Source: JALYNX01 sp040902845
GTDB lineage: Bacteria > Actinomycetota > Acidimicrobiia > Spongiisociales > ZC4RG35
DNA: 64,000 nucleotides
Direction: 5' to 3'
NCBI GenBank assembly: GCA_040902845.1
Contig: JBBDWM010000034.1
Span: 214,883 to 278,882 of the forward strand
A program made the position numbers and the translations under genes. Shown one piece after another: positions 41,314-48,675 of this stretch (its first letter is position 1; every line of letters begins with the position of its first letter). The notes under the pieces are model-generated. The model did not search any database and was not told the DNA's origin. It saw nothing but the letters and a program-made list of their open reading frames with translations.

Positions 41314-44300
41314 GGCAAGAAGGCTCCCTGACCTTCGGGCCAAGCGGGGCACGACTTCTTGAACCCGCAGTTCTTGCAGCCGTCACCGACCCGGGGCTCC
41401 CAGTTCTCGGAGCGAATGGACTTGGTGACTTGGGCCATCGTGGCTTCGATGTCCGGCAAACGATCGAGATCGATAGCGCGGGTGGTGACCCTTTTGGTGT
41501 CCACCCTCGGGTACCACATCTCGGCGCCGATCACCTGCTCTCCCGATGATCGAGCGATGGCCGAGGCATAGAAGGCGAGTTGGATCGAGCTCTTGCCCTC
41601 CTCCAGGGAAACGGGGTTCTTGGATGTCTTGTAGTCGACGACCTTGAGTCCGCCGGGTGTTCGCTCGAGACGATCGACCAGGCCCATCCAGGGGGTGCCG
41701 TCGATCACGGATTCCACTTTCATCTCCAGTCCGACCGGCTGGCCTTCGGGGCTGGGCCACAACGTGTAGAGCTTGGTGAGCGCCGCCTCGGCCTGTCTCA
41801 ACCATGCCGCGTTCAACTCAGGAGTGCCGAAATCGGCCTTCTCCTGCCACACCCGGCGTAGATGATCCAATGCGTCCTCGAGATCGGCATGTGATTTCCC
41901 GGCCATGCCGACAACCTGGGCTTCGGCGCCTTCCAGGGCAGAATGAACCAGGGTGCCGAACTGGGCATAGGGCGACCCGGCGTCACCCAGTCGAAGCCTC
42001 CGTTCCAGGGCGTAACGGCGGGGACAGGTGAGGTAGGAGTCGGCCTGGCTGGGGGAGAGCCGAAGAGATTCTCCGATAATCGGCTGATCTGGGCCGGGCT
42101 CTCTGACTCCGGCGAACGCCGAAGCCTGCCACCAGGTCTCAGGGGGTGAGCCGAGTACCCGGGCCGCCGCCAGGCGATGAGCCGGGTTCTCTAGAGGGTC
42201 GAGCAAGGTTCGACGCATGCTCACCTCCGCCTCGATCACAGTCACTGGCTTCCGCTCGTCGTCGATAGGACGCCCGAGATCGGAGAGGGAGTCGACACCA
42301 GAAGCCGCGACCAGGAAACGTGAAGGGCGGTGCTCACCCTGGTCGACTCCGGCCCCGGTGGCAGTCCACACCACCCGCAAACGGGCGCGGGTCATGGCGG
42401 TGTAAGCCAGTCGCATCTCCTCCTGCACCTGGAACAGATGCTGGGCAGAGGCATCCGTGGTGCGCTCCGGTGACAACAACTCGGGTCGGAGCATGCGACG
42501 ACTTCGTCGCATGTCGGGGAACACACCTTCGACTGCATTGGCAATGAACACCACGTCGAACTCGAGCCCTTTTGATTGATGAAGGGTTGTCAGCGTGACC
42601 CGGTCCACCTGAGGCCGGAAGGCGAGGAGAGGCTCGGATTCAAACCCCTCGTCCTGGGTCATCTCGAAGAAACGGGCCAGAGTGACCTTCTCGTCACGTT
42701 CCGCCTGGCGGGTGAGGACCTGGGCGAAAGCGCTGATGGCGAGACGCCACAACCGCCGCTCCGGATCGGCAACCATGCGCTCCACGCCCTGCAAGCGGTT
42801 CCATGCCTCCCAGAAGCCATCGGTCGCGGGTTTGGCCGCGGCCCACGTCGGGTCGGCGATCAACTCGGCGAGGTCGGGTCGATCGGGCAATTCGGTGGCA
42901 ACGACTTCGGCCCAGGAAGCCCCTGTCCTTCGTCGCTCCCTCAGCATCGCTCGTTCCTGACCCAACCCCAACGACACCAGCGGCCCCAGCAGGATGCGGC
43001 GCATCGCCCGGTCGGCATCGGCTTTCTCGCCAGGTGTGGGCACCCGGTGATCGCCTTCAAGCACCGAGACCCGGGCGAGGTCGTCGAAGATCCGAACCGC
43101 GGCATGATCTACCAGCCGGGCGTCCGGGGAGTCGTGGGGTATCGAGCGCCGGTCAAGGGCTCGGCTCAACTCGTTGATCAGCTCGCGTTTGGAGCGGACC
43201 AATACCGCCACCGCCGAGGGCCTCACTCCCTCGACCCGGATCACGTGCTCCACTTCCCGGGCGATCCAATCGGCCTCGGATGTCTCCTGGTCGAACACGT
43301 GAGCCTCGACCCGGCCTCGGTGCTCCGCGGGACGTACCGGCCCCGCCGATCCCGGTAGTTCGCCTGATGAGACCACCCGCAAGGCAGCTTCGAGAATCTC
43401 GGGCGGTACCCGCAGGCTCTGATCGAGGACGATGCGGGTTGTGGCCGGATGTCGGTCCGCAAACTGGGCGATGTTCCTCAATTCGGCACCGCGAAATGAG
43501 TAGATCGACTGGTAGGGGTCGCCGGCAACGGTGAGATTGCCGTGACTCTTGGCGAGCAATCCTGCCAGCTCGGCCTGGGCGGGTGAAGTGTCCTGATACT
43601 CGTCCACGATCACATAGTGAAAGCCGGCAGCCAGCTCCTGGCCCCCGGCGGTGTCGAGCATCTCAACTGCCGAGACCAACAGGGTGCCGTAGTCGGTTCT
43701 TTCCAGCTTTTCGAGAGTCTCTCGATATCTGCGGAACAAACCTGGGATCCCCCGCCAGTCGGCGCGCTCCTCGGCGCGTTGCTCGAGATCGACGGGGGAG
43801 AGGAGCCGTTCCGAGCACCGGGTCAGGAAGTCGGCGATCTCCGATGCGAAAACTCGGGTGTCCAGGATCCCCCGATAGGTCACGGGCCAGTGATTCGGGT
43901 CCTCTTTCGACAGGAGGTCAGCAACGAGCGTCACTTGTTCGGGTGGGGTCAGGGGGATAGGGCGATCGCCCCCGTTGCCTACCTCCAACAGCCTGAGCGC
44001 CAGGGAATGAAAGGTGGAGGCGTCGACGGGCACCCCCGACCCACCGAGGGCACTCCCCACCCGTCGTCTCATGTCGCCCGCGGCGCGACGCGAGAACGTC
44101 AAGAGGGAGATCTGATCGCGGCGGGCGCGGCCGGTATTGACGATATGCGCCACACGCTGGACCAGGAAATCGGTTTTGCCGGTCCCGGGTCCGGCCACGA
44201 TCAGCTGGGCGCCATCGGGGTCCGCCACCACCGGATCCCAGGCTCCGGGATCGACCCGGATCTCCCTGACTGTCACCTCGCGATGGTAGAGATCAGGCAG

Positions 44301-44333
44301 CAGAGGGGAGATCGGCTTCCCGGATTTCCACAA
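41310..44333 (-). CDS. adnA: UvrD-like helicase with RecB-type nuclease, AdnA-like
   Basis: Protein of 1007 aa. Walker A is GPGTGKT (48-54), followed by DEYQDTSPAQ, GDPYQSIYSFRGAE, VTLTTLHQSKGLEFD and, in the nuclease domain, VVDYKTSKNP with cysteines in YLTCPRRYAL and CKNCGFKKSC. It would pair with AdnB as a dual-motor, dual-nuclease resection machine. The first codon is TTG at 44333; a GTG at 44276 is an alternative start. A possible 47-aa reading frame overlaps its 5' end. First large gene of the adnAB-plsY unit on the minus strand. Confidence 0.85.
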   Translation of the reverse strand: MWKSGKPISPLLPDLYHREVTVREIRVDPGAWDPVVADPDGAQLIVAGPGTGKTDFLVQRVAHIVNTGRARRDQISLLTFSRRAAGDMRRRVGSALGGSGVPVDASTFHSLALRLLEVGNGGDRPIPLTPPEQVTLVADLLSKEDPNHWPVTYRGILDTRVFASEIADFLTRCSERLLSPVDLEQRAEERADWRGIPGLFRRYRETLEKLERTDYGTLLVSAVEMLDTAGGQELAAGFHYVIVDEYQDTSPAQAELAGLLAKSHGNLTVAGDPYQSIYSFRGAELRNIAQFADRHPATTRIVLDQSLRVPPEILEAALRVVSSGELPGSAGPVRPAEHRGRVEAHVFDQETSEADWIAREVEHVIRVEGVRPSAVAVLVRSKRELINELSRALDRRSIPHDSPDARLVDHAAVRIFDDLARVSVLEGDHRVPTPGEKADADRAMRRILLGPLVSLGLGQERAMLRERRRTGASWAEVVATELPDRPDLAELIADPTWAAAKPATDGFWEAWNRLQGVERMVADPERRLWRLAISAFAQVLTRQAERDEKVTLARFFEMTQDEGFESEPLLAFRPQVDRVTLTTLHQSKGLEFDVVFIANAVEGVFPDMRRSRRMLRPELLSPERTTDASAQHLFQVQEEMRLAYTAMTRARLRVVWTATGAGVDQGEHRPSRFLVAASGVDSLSDLGRPIDDERKPVTVIEAEVSMRRTLLDPLENPAHRLAAARVLGSPPETWWQASAFAGVREPGPDQPIIGESLRLSPSQADSYLTCPRRYALERRLRLGDAGSPYAQFGTLVHSALEGAEAQVVGMAGKSHADLEDALDHLRRVWQEKADFGTPELNAAWLRQAEAALTKLYTLWPSPEGQPVGLEMKVESVIDGTPWMGLVDRLERTPGGLKVVDYKTSKNPVSLEEGKSSIQLAFYASAIARSSGEQVIGAEMWYPRVDTKRVTTRAIDLDRLPDIEATMAQVTKSIRSENWEPRVGDGCKNCGFKKSCPAWPEGQGAFLP

Positions 44334-44436
44334 GCTCGGCCTCGATGCCGAGACCCCTCAGGTAGAGGACCGGGTCGGAGTAGGGGTCGATTTCCTGGTT
44401 CAGCCCGTTTGCCTCTTGCTTCGTCGTCTTTCTCAT
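44293..44436 (-). CDS. possible 47-aa protein overlapping the adnA start
   Basis: A short acidic frame from the ATG at 44436, beginning MRKTTKQEANGLNQ and continuing DPYSDPVLYLRGLG. Its composition looks protein-like rather than random and it lies exactly between the divergent gdhA promoter and adnA, overlapping the adnA start by 41 bp. It could couple adnA translation. There is no clear ribosome-binding site and I do not recognise it, so it is tentative. Confidence 0.35.
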   Translation of the reverse strand: MRKTTKQEANGLNQEIDPYSDPVLYLRGLGIEAELVEIREADLPSAA

Positions 44437-44491
44437 GGGCACAACGCTACGGCCGGCCTGTGACAGAAACTCGATCGGGTCTGTTCCGGCA

Positions 44492-44497
44492 TAGGAT
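44492..44497 (+). promoter_or_regulatory. -10-like box TAGGAT before gdhA
   Basis: TAGGAT lies 9 nt before the glutamate dehydrogenase ATG. No Shine-Dalgarno sequence is visible between them, so a leaderless or nearly leaderless message is likely. Confidence 0.38.
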
Positions 44498-44506
44498 GAC
44501 CGTCCT

Positions 44507-45799
44507 ATGGCCAACGCAGTCACACCGGTGCTGAAGCCCATCGGCCACGAATTCGACTCACCCATGTACCACGAGGTCGTCGGCATGTTCGACCGGGTGG
44601 CCCGCCTCATGGGTCTCGACGACAACGTGGCCGACCGGCTCCGGGTCCCGCAGAAGGCCACCGTCGTCAGCTTCCCATTCCGACACGACAACTACTCCGA
44701 AGTGGAGACCCTGTTCGGCTATCGGGTGCAGCATCTGACGACCATGGGGCCGACCAAGGGCGGGATCCGGTTCGCACCCGACGTCGACCTGGGCGAGGTC
44801 GCCGCCCTCGCCATGCTGATGACCTGGAAGTGCTCGATCGTGGGGCTGCCCTTCGGAGGGGCGAAGGGTGGAGTGCGTGTCGATCCGATGCAGCTCTCCC
44901 GAGCCGAGCTGCAGCGAGTGACCCGACGGTTCACGATGGAAATCATCAGTGTGATCGGCCCGGACACCGACATCCCCGCTCCCGATCTCGGGACCAACGA
45001 GCAGGTGATGGCATGGATGATGGACACCTACTCCCAGCACGTTGGTCACTCGGTGCCGGCGGTGGTCACCGGGAAGCCTCCGGCCCTCGGTGGGTCTGTT
45101 GCCAGGAGGGAGGCCACGGGTCGGGGAATCATGTTCCTCTTGCCACAGGCGGCGGCATCTCGAGAGGTCGACACCAAGGACGCAACGGTCGCCATCCATG
45201 GCTTTGGCAATGTGGGTCGGTATGCGGCCATCGCCGGTCATCAAATGGGTACCAGGGTTGTGGCGGTGTCCGATATCTCAGGAGCCGTTTACAACCCCGA
45301 TGGGCTCGACGTCGAGGCGCTGGCGAAATGGGTGGACGAGAACCGGTTTCTCGAGGGATACCAGGACGCCGACCATATCGGGGCTGACGATGTGTTCTCC
45401 CTCCCTGTTGACGTGCTGGTCCCGGCAGCCGTCCAGAACGTGATCCGTGCCGACAATGCCGACAGCATTCAGGCCAAGATCATCCTCGAAGGGGCCAATG
45501 GCCCGACCACCATCGAGGCGGATGACATGCTCCGTGCTCGCGAAGTGCTCATGGTTCCCGACATCCTCGCCAACGCCGGTGGGGTCACCGTCTCCTACTT
45601 CGAGTGGGTCCAGGACGTGCAGAAGTACTTCTGGACGGAGAACGAAATAGTGGCCCGGCTCCGGGAGATCATGACCCGAGCGTTCAGTGACGTGCACAAC
45701 ATCGCCCAGAGCGAGAATGTTGACCTGCGGACCGCGGCCCTGATCAAGGGGATACGCAAGGTTGCAGACGCCAAACTGGTGAGAGGTATCTTCCCTTAG
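44507..45799 (+). CDS. Glu/Leu/Phe/Val dehydrogenase (glutamate dehydrogenase type)
   Basis: Protein of 430 aa, the size of the small hexameric NAD-dependent class. It has PTKGGIRFAPDVDLGEVAALA, the catalytic lysine region LPFGGAKGGVRVDP, PAPDLGTNEQVMAWM, and the Rossmann motif VAIHGFGNVGRYAA. Reversible oxidative deamination of glutamate to 2-oxoglutarate is the likely reaction; leucine or phenylalanine cannot be excluded. The gene is convergent with the nuclease gene at its 3' end (4-bp overlap of stops). Confidence 0.92.
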   Translation: MANAVTPVLKPIGHEFDSPMYHEVVGMFDRVARLMGLDDNVADRLRVPQKATVVSFPFRHDNYSEVETLFGYRVQHLTTMGPTKGGIRFAPDVDLGEVAALAMLMTWKCSIVGLPFGGAKGGVRVDPMQLSRAELQRVTRRFTMEIISVIGPDTDIPAPDLGTNEQVMAWMMDTYSQHVGHSVPAVVTGKPPALGGSVARREATGRGIMFLLPQAAASREVDTKDATVAIHGFGNVGRYAAIAGHQMGTRVVAVSDISGAVYNPDGLDVEALAKWVDENRFLEGYQDADHIGADDVFSLPVDVLVPAAVQNVIRADNADSIQAKIILEGANGPTTIEADDMLRAREVLMVPDILANAGGVTVSYFEWVQDVQKYFWTENEIVARLREIMTRAFSDVHNIAQSENVDLRTAALIKGIRKVADAKLVRGIFP

Positions 45800-46581
45800 G
45801 CGATCTCGACGAAGGCCGGGCAGATCCCTTTGAACGAGCACCAGTCACACAACCTGCCTGGTCGGGTCGGGAAGCGACCCGAGGTCATCGCCCTCTCGAT
45901 CGCATTCCACAACGCTCGCAACTGACCGTCCATCGCGTCGAGTTGGCGGTCGTCGATGCCGAGGCGGTATTCGGTCGGCCCGTTCAGATAGAGCAGCCTG
46001 ATCTCCTTCGGCGTCTCCCCGGTTCGCCTTCTGATGAGCAGGGCGTAGATCTTCAGGGCGAAAAAAGCAGGTAGTGCGTACATCTCCGGGGGAGCCTTTC
46101 CGGTTTTGTAGTCGGTGATGACGAGGCGACCGTCCCCGTCACGATCGATCCTGTCGAGGATGCCGCGGATCACGATCCCGTCGAGATCCTCCAGCATGTC
46201 GAGTTCCCGGTCCACCGGGTCGAAACTGGTTGGGTCCTCGACGCCGAAGTAGTTGGCGAGCAGCCCCATCGATTCCAGACCCCAGGTCCGCTCGGCTTCG
46301 GTGTCCTCGAAGAGACCCTCGAACTCCTCATCGCCCCTCAACTCGGTCCACGCCTCTCGGAACAGGTTGTAGAGGAGATCGGGCGAGCGTTCGATGGCTG
46401 GGTGGTCGAAGAGACGCTGCAGGGCGAGATGGGCTGTGGTCCCTCTGGCTTGAAGAACAGAGGTGGGCTCGGGGAGACGATCAATGGCCCGGAACTTGAA
46501 GAGTTGGGGACAGGTCTTGAAGTCACCCGCCCGACTCGGGGAGAGCGTCGTCAGTTGGCGATCGGGTGCTTCAACTGTCAT
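45796..46581 (-). CDS. RecB/Cas4-like PD-(D/E)xK nuclease
   Basis: Stand-alone nuclease of 261 aa. It begins with LSPSRAGDFKTCPQLFKF (Cys24), contains ITDYKTGKAPP, the D-x-K catalytic motif, and ends with LCDWCSFKGICPAF (Cys245, Cys248, Cys254). The four cysteines match the Fe-S cluster of Cas4, AddB and related exonucleases. There are no CRISPR genes, so a repair role is favoured. ATG 46581 is chosen because TACACT lies 7 nt before it; the longer in-frame start extends into noncoding sequence. Confidence 0.85.
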   Translation of the reverse strand: MTVEAPDRQLTTLSPSRAGDFKTCPQLFKFRAIDRLPEPTSVLQARGTTAHLALQRLFDHPAIERSPDLLYNLFREAWTELRGDEEFEGLFEDTEAERTWGLESMGLLANYFGVEDPTSFDPVDRELDMLEDLDGIVIRGILDRIDRDGDGRLVITDYKTGKAPPEMYALPAFFALKIYALLIRRRTGETPKEIRLLYLNGPTEYRLGIDDRQLDAMDGQLRALWNAIERAMTSGRFPTRPGRLCDWCSFKGICPAFVEIA

Positions 46582-46588
46582 ATAGGCG

Positions 46589-46594
46589 AGTGTA
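46589..46594 (-). promoter_or_regulatory. -10-like box TACACT, leaderless spacing
   Basis: On the minus strand TACACT is followed by exactly 7 nt and the ATG of the nuclease gene. Confidence 0.42.
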
Positions 46595-46809
46595 AGGACC
46601 CCCTGTGACAGGAACGCGGAGCCTCTCCGGGCACCGCGAAATCCGGCGGTAGGACGCGAAAAGAAACCCGCGGTATGGCTTGACGCTCCCTGAGGCAATA
46701 CCTACTTTCCCGACTACCGAAACGGGGGAAACCTCGTGTCGGGGAAGGAGAGACTTCGGTTTCTCTGGATCGTCACCAGGCTGGGGGCCCGCTTTCCTGG
46801 CAGGGTGGC

Positions 46810-46864
46810 ATCGAGAGCCCCGATAGGGCTGAGGCTTCGGCCGACGCTCCCTCGGGGTTTCTCG
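46810..46864 (+). repeat. 55-nt hairpin repeat, copy 1
   Basis: Folds as CGAGA/TCTCG outside and CCCCGA/TCGGGG inside, with a GGC-TTCG-GCC tip. About 51 of 55 positions agree with copy 2 at 47293-47348. It is followed by CGCGT rather than a T run, so it looks less like a terminator than copy 2. Confidence 0.75.
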
Positions 46865-47292
46865 CGTCCGGGAGGTGAGCACTTCGCGAAAAGTGGATCA
46901 CAGATCGCGAAAATCAATCCGGCCCCGGGTTTGCAGTGGGCATGGCCGTGGTCTACTTTTCCCGAACGCCACAGGGGAGACCCTGAGGCGCCCCGGACAG
47001 TGGGTACGGAGCGGTGAAAGCCGAGCCGGGAAGAATTCCCACGGTGCGGGTGCCCGGAGCAACGGGAAACCGAATGCTCGGGGTGGTCGGGAGACCGAAC
47101 GGGGATCTCTAGGGATCGTCGGGCGGCCAGCCGACCGGCGGATCTTCGGATCCGCACCTCCCTGGAAACGGGGAGAGCGGTCACCGGATCGCAGCGATCT
47201 TCGGATCGAGGTCTTCCAGTGATCGCCCGTCGAAGGCTTCGGCCATCGACGACTTCCGAACGGAGTTGGGTCCCCGGCCCGACGCCGATCGG

Positions 47293-47348
47293 ATCGAGAG
47301 CCCCGAGAGGGTTGAGGCTTCGGCCGATGCTCCCTCGGGGCCTTCTCG
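47293..47348 (+). repeat. 56-nt hairpin repeat, copy 2
   Basis: Second copy of the 46810-46864 repeat, 483 bp downstream. The stem CCCCGAG/CTCGGGG is extended by CGAGA/TCTCG, and the tip is GGC-TTCG-GCC. Changes between copies fall mostly in loops or at positions that keep the stem, as expected for RNA. Confidence 0.75.
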
Positions 47349-47353
47349 TTTTT
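47294..47353 (+). terminator. intrinsic terminator-like hairpin ending the structured region
   Basis: The copy-2 hairpin (12 or more paired positions) is followed directly by TTTTT at 47349-47353. This is the clearest Rho-independent terminator in the window and would end transcription before the PH-SHOCT genes. Confidence 0.6.
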
Positions 47354-47400
47354 GGGGTGACAAAGACCTTGATCGCGGGCCCTGTTCAGTCACTGACCTG

Positions 47401-47406
47401 TAGCCT
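47401..47406 (+). promoter_or_regulatory. -10-like box TAGCCT, leaderless spacing
   Basis: TAGCCT is followed by 7 nt and the ATG at 47414. It lies after the terminator, suggesting the PH-SHOCT genes have their own promoter. Confidence 0.4.
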
Positions 47407-47413
47407 GCCCGGC

Positions 47414-48037
47414 ATGGCTTACCCACAGGATCTCCTGTCTCCCGGGGAGTCGATTGCATTCGAATTCAGCAGCCATTGGTCGGCGCTTTGGAAGGAGGGT
47501 TTGGTCACCATCGCTTATGTGGTGCTACTGATTCTCCTGGTGCCCGATGGCGTCAACGGGTGGGCGTTCACGATCATCACCGTGCTTTGGCTCTGGATCG
47601 CAGTCGGCGGGTTCATGGAATGGCGAACCAGAGAGAATGTGATCACGACCGAACGCCTTGTCGTCCGCGCCGGGATGGTGCGCAAGGTCGGATATGAGAT
47701 TCCGCTCGAAGTGATCACCGACGTCGCCTTCCGTCAGAATCTGATCGAGCGAGCACTTGGTGTCGGGGACATGATGATCAAGACATCAGGATCCACGGGT
47801 CAAAACCGGCTGACGAATATCCCGTATCCCGAGAAGGTGACGTTGTTGATCAGCGAGACCCGCCGCAACCGGGCCAATTCGATGTCGGCTCGAAGGCCCA
47901 CCCCGGGGCCTAGTCCCGAGCCCATCACCACCGGCAAGTCGTCGGCTGAGCAGTTGGAGATCCTGGGCAGGCTGTTCGATCAGGGAAAGTTGACCGAGAG
48001 TGAGTACGACGCCGAGAAGCGAAAGCTGCTCGGCTGA
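47414..48037 (+). CDS. membrane PH-domain (bPH2) protein with SHOCT tail, copy 1
   Basis: Protein of 207 aa. Two membrane helices (about 33-48 and 53-68) are followed by a bacterial PH-like domain (NVITTERLVVRAGMVRKVGY, then IPLEVITDVAFRQNLIERALG) to about 150, a Pro-rich linker, and a C-terminal SHOCT motif (EILGRLFDQGKLTESEYDAEKRKLLG as one short helix pair). A role in oligomeric or membrane-surface assembly is typical of the parts, but no function is known. It is paralogous to the next gene, 17 bp downstream. Confidence 0.82.
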   Translation: MAYPQDLLSPGESIAFEFSSHWSALWKEGLVTIAYVVLLILLVPDGVNGWAFTIITVLWLWIAVGGFMEWRTRENVITTERLVVRAGMVRKVGYEIPLEVITDVAFRQNLIERALGVGDMMIKTSGSTGQNRLTNIPYPEKVTLLISETRRNRANSMSARRPTPGPSPEPITTGKSSAEQLEILGRLFDQGKLTESEYDAEKRKLLG

Positions 48038-48054
48038 AAGAACGGAAGGAATAG

Positions 48055-48675
48055 ATGGGTTATCCGCGAAAGCTTCTGAGTGCCGGGGAGGAGATCAAGA
48101 CCGAGTTCCGGCCGCATTGGTCCCAGGTCCTGAAGGAAGGTCTGCTCACGGTGATGGTCGCGGTCCTGGTGATCCTGATCGCCACCCAAAGCTTCGGTGC
48201 CAAGACCTGGGTGATCGGTGGCCTGATCGTGCTCTGGTTCATCGTGGTGGTGGCCCAGTTCGTGCGCTGGTGGACCACTCAGCACGTGATCACCAACGAA
48301 CGGCTCATCTATCGAAGCGGTCTGATCTCCAAGAAGGGGACCGAGATCCCCCTCGAAGTGATCAACGACGTCACTTTCAAGCAATCGATGATCGAGCGAG
48401 TCTTCGGATCTGGAGACCTGCTGATCGAGTCGGCCGGCACCCATGGGCAGTCTGCCTACACCAACATCCCCCACCCGGAGCGAGCTCAGAAGCTGATCTA
48501 TGAGACGCGTGAGACTCGGATGGCGGAGATGCGATCAGGCGGGGCGCCGTCGGCGCCCGCGGCCAGCGCCAGTCCGGTCACCGATTTGGAGACCCTGTCC
48601 CGGCTCCATGACGAGGGCAAGTTGACCAACGAGGAGTTCGAGGCCCAGAAGAGAAAGCTCCTGGGTGACGGCTGA
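48055..48675 (+). CDS. membrane PH-domain (bPH2) protein with SHOCT tail, copy 2
   Basis: Protein of 206 aa with the same domain order as its neighbour: helices (about 30-45 and 50-65), PH-like domain with HVITNERLIYRSGLISKKGTE and IPLEVINDVTFKQSMIERVFG, then LSRLHDEGKLTNEEFEAQKRK (SHOCT). The aligned parts are about half identical, so this is a tandem duplication that has diverged; they may form a heteromer. The stop overlaps the next ATG (TGATG), linking it to the acyl-CoA ligase gene. Confidence 0.82.
   Translation: MGYPRKLLSAGEEIKTEFRPHWSQVLKEGLLTVMVAVLVILIATQSFGAKTWVIGGLIVLWFIVVVAQFVRWWTTQHVITNERLIYRSGLISKKGTEIPLEVINDVTFKQSMIERVFGSGDLLIESAGTHGQSAYTNIPHPERAQKLIYETRETRMAEMRSGGAPSAPAASASPVTDLETLSRLHDEGKLTNEEFEAQKRKLLGDG

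Larger units (their letters stand above)
46617..47353 (+). ncRNA. candidate long structured RNA (gene-free, hairpin-dense region)
   Basis: The gap 46582-47413 has no credible coding frame. It holds at least six hairpins capped by UUCG: around 46752-46762, 46833-46842, 47138-47155 (perfect 7-bp stem), 47195-47208 (perfect 5-bp stem), 47235-47244 and 47316-47325, plus CACTT/AAGTG at 46880-46895 and ACCGCG/CGCGGT at 46633-46674. CTACTTTCCCGA (46702) recurs as CTACTTTTCCCGA (46953), and AACGGGG-type blocks recur several times. The end is a terminator-like hairpin with TTTTT. I compared it with RNase P RNA, tmRNA, SRP RNA and common riboswitches from memory and found no match. Strand is chosen from the terminator. 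Boundaries are approximate. Confidence 0.42.

Noticed and set aside
45796..46581. Cas4 of a CRISPR system
   Set aside because: Motifs are Cas4/RecB-like, but no other cas gene or array is within the window, so a repair nuclease is the simpler reading.
46714..47222. Open frames of 90-156 codons in the gap 46.6-47.4 kb, on both strands
   Set aside because: Composition is Arg/Gly/Pro/Ser-rich and without hydrophobic pattern, no ribosome-binding sites are present, and the frames cross hairpin stems. They look like chance openings in high-GC sequence.
46617..47353. RNase P RNA or tmRNA as the identity of the structured region
   Set aside because: The universal P4 segment (GAGGAAAGTCC-like) and any tmRNA tag reading frame are absent on both strands, and the length and hairpin order do not fit.
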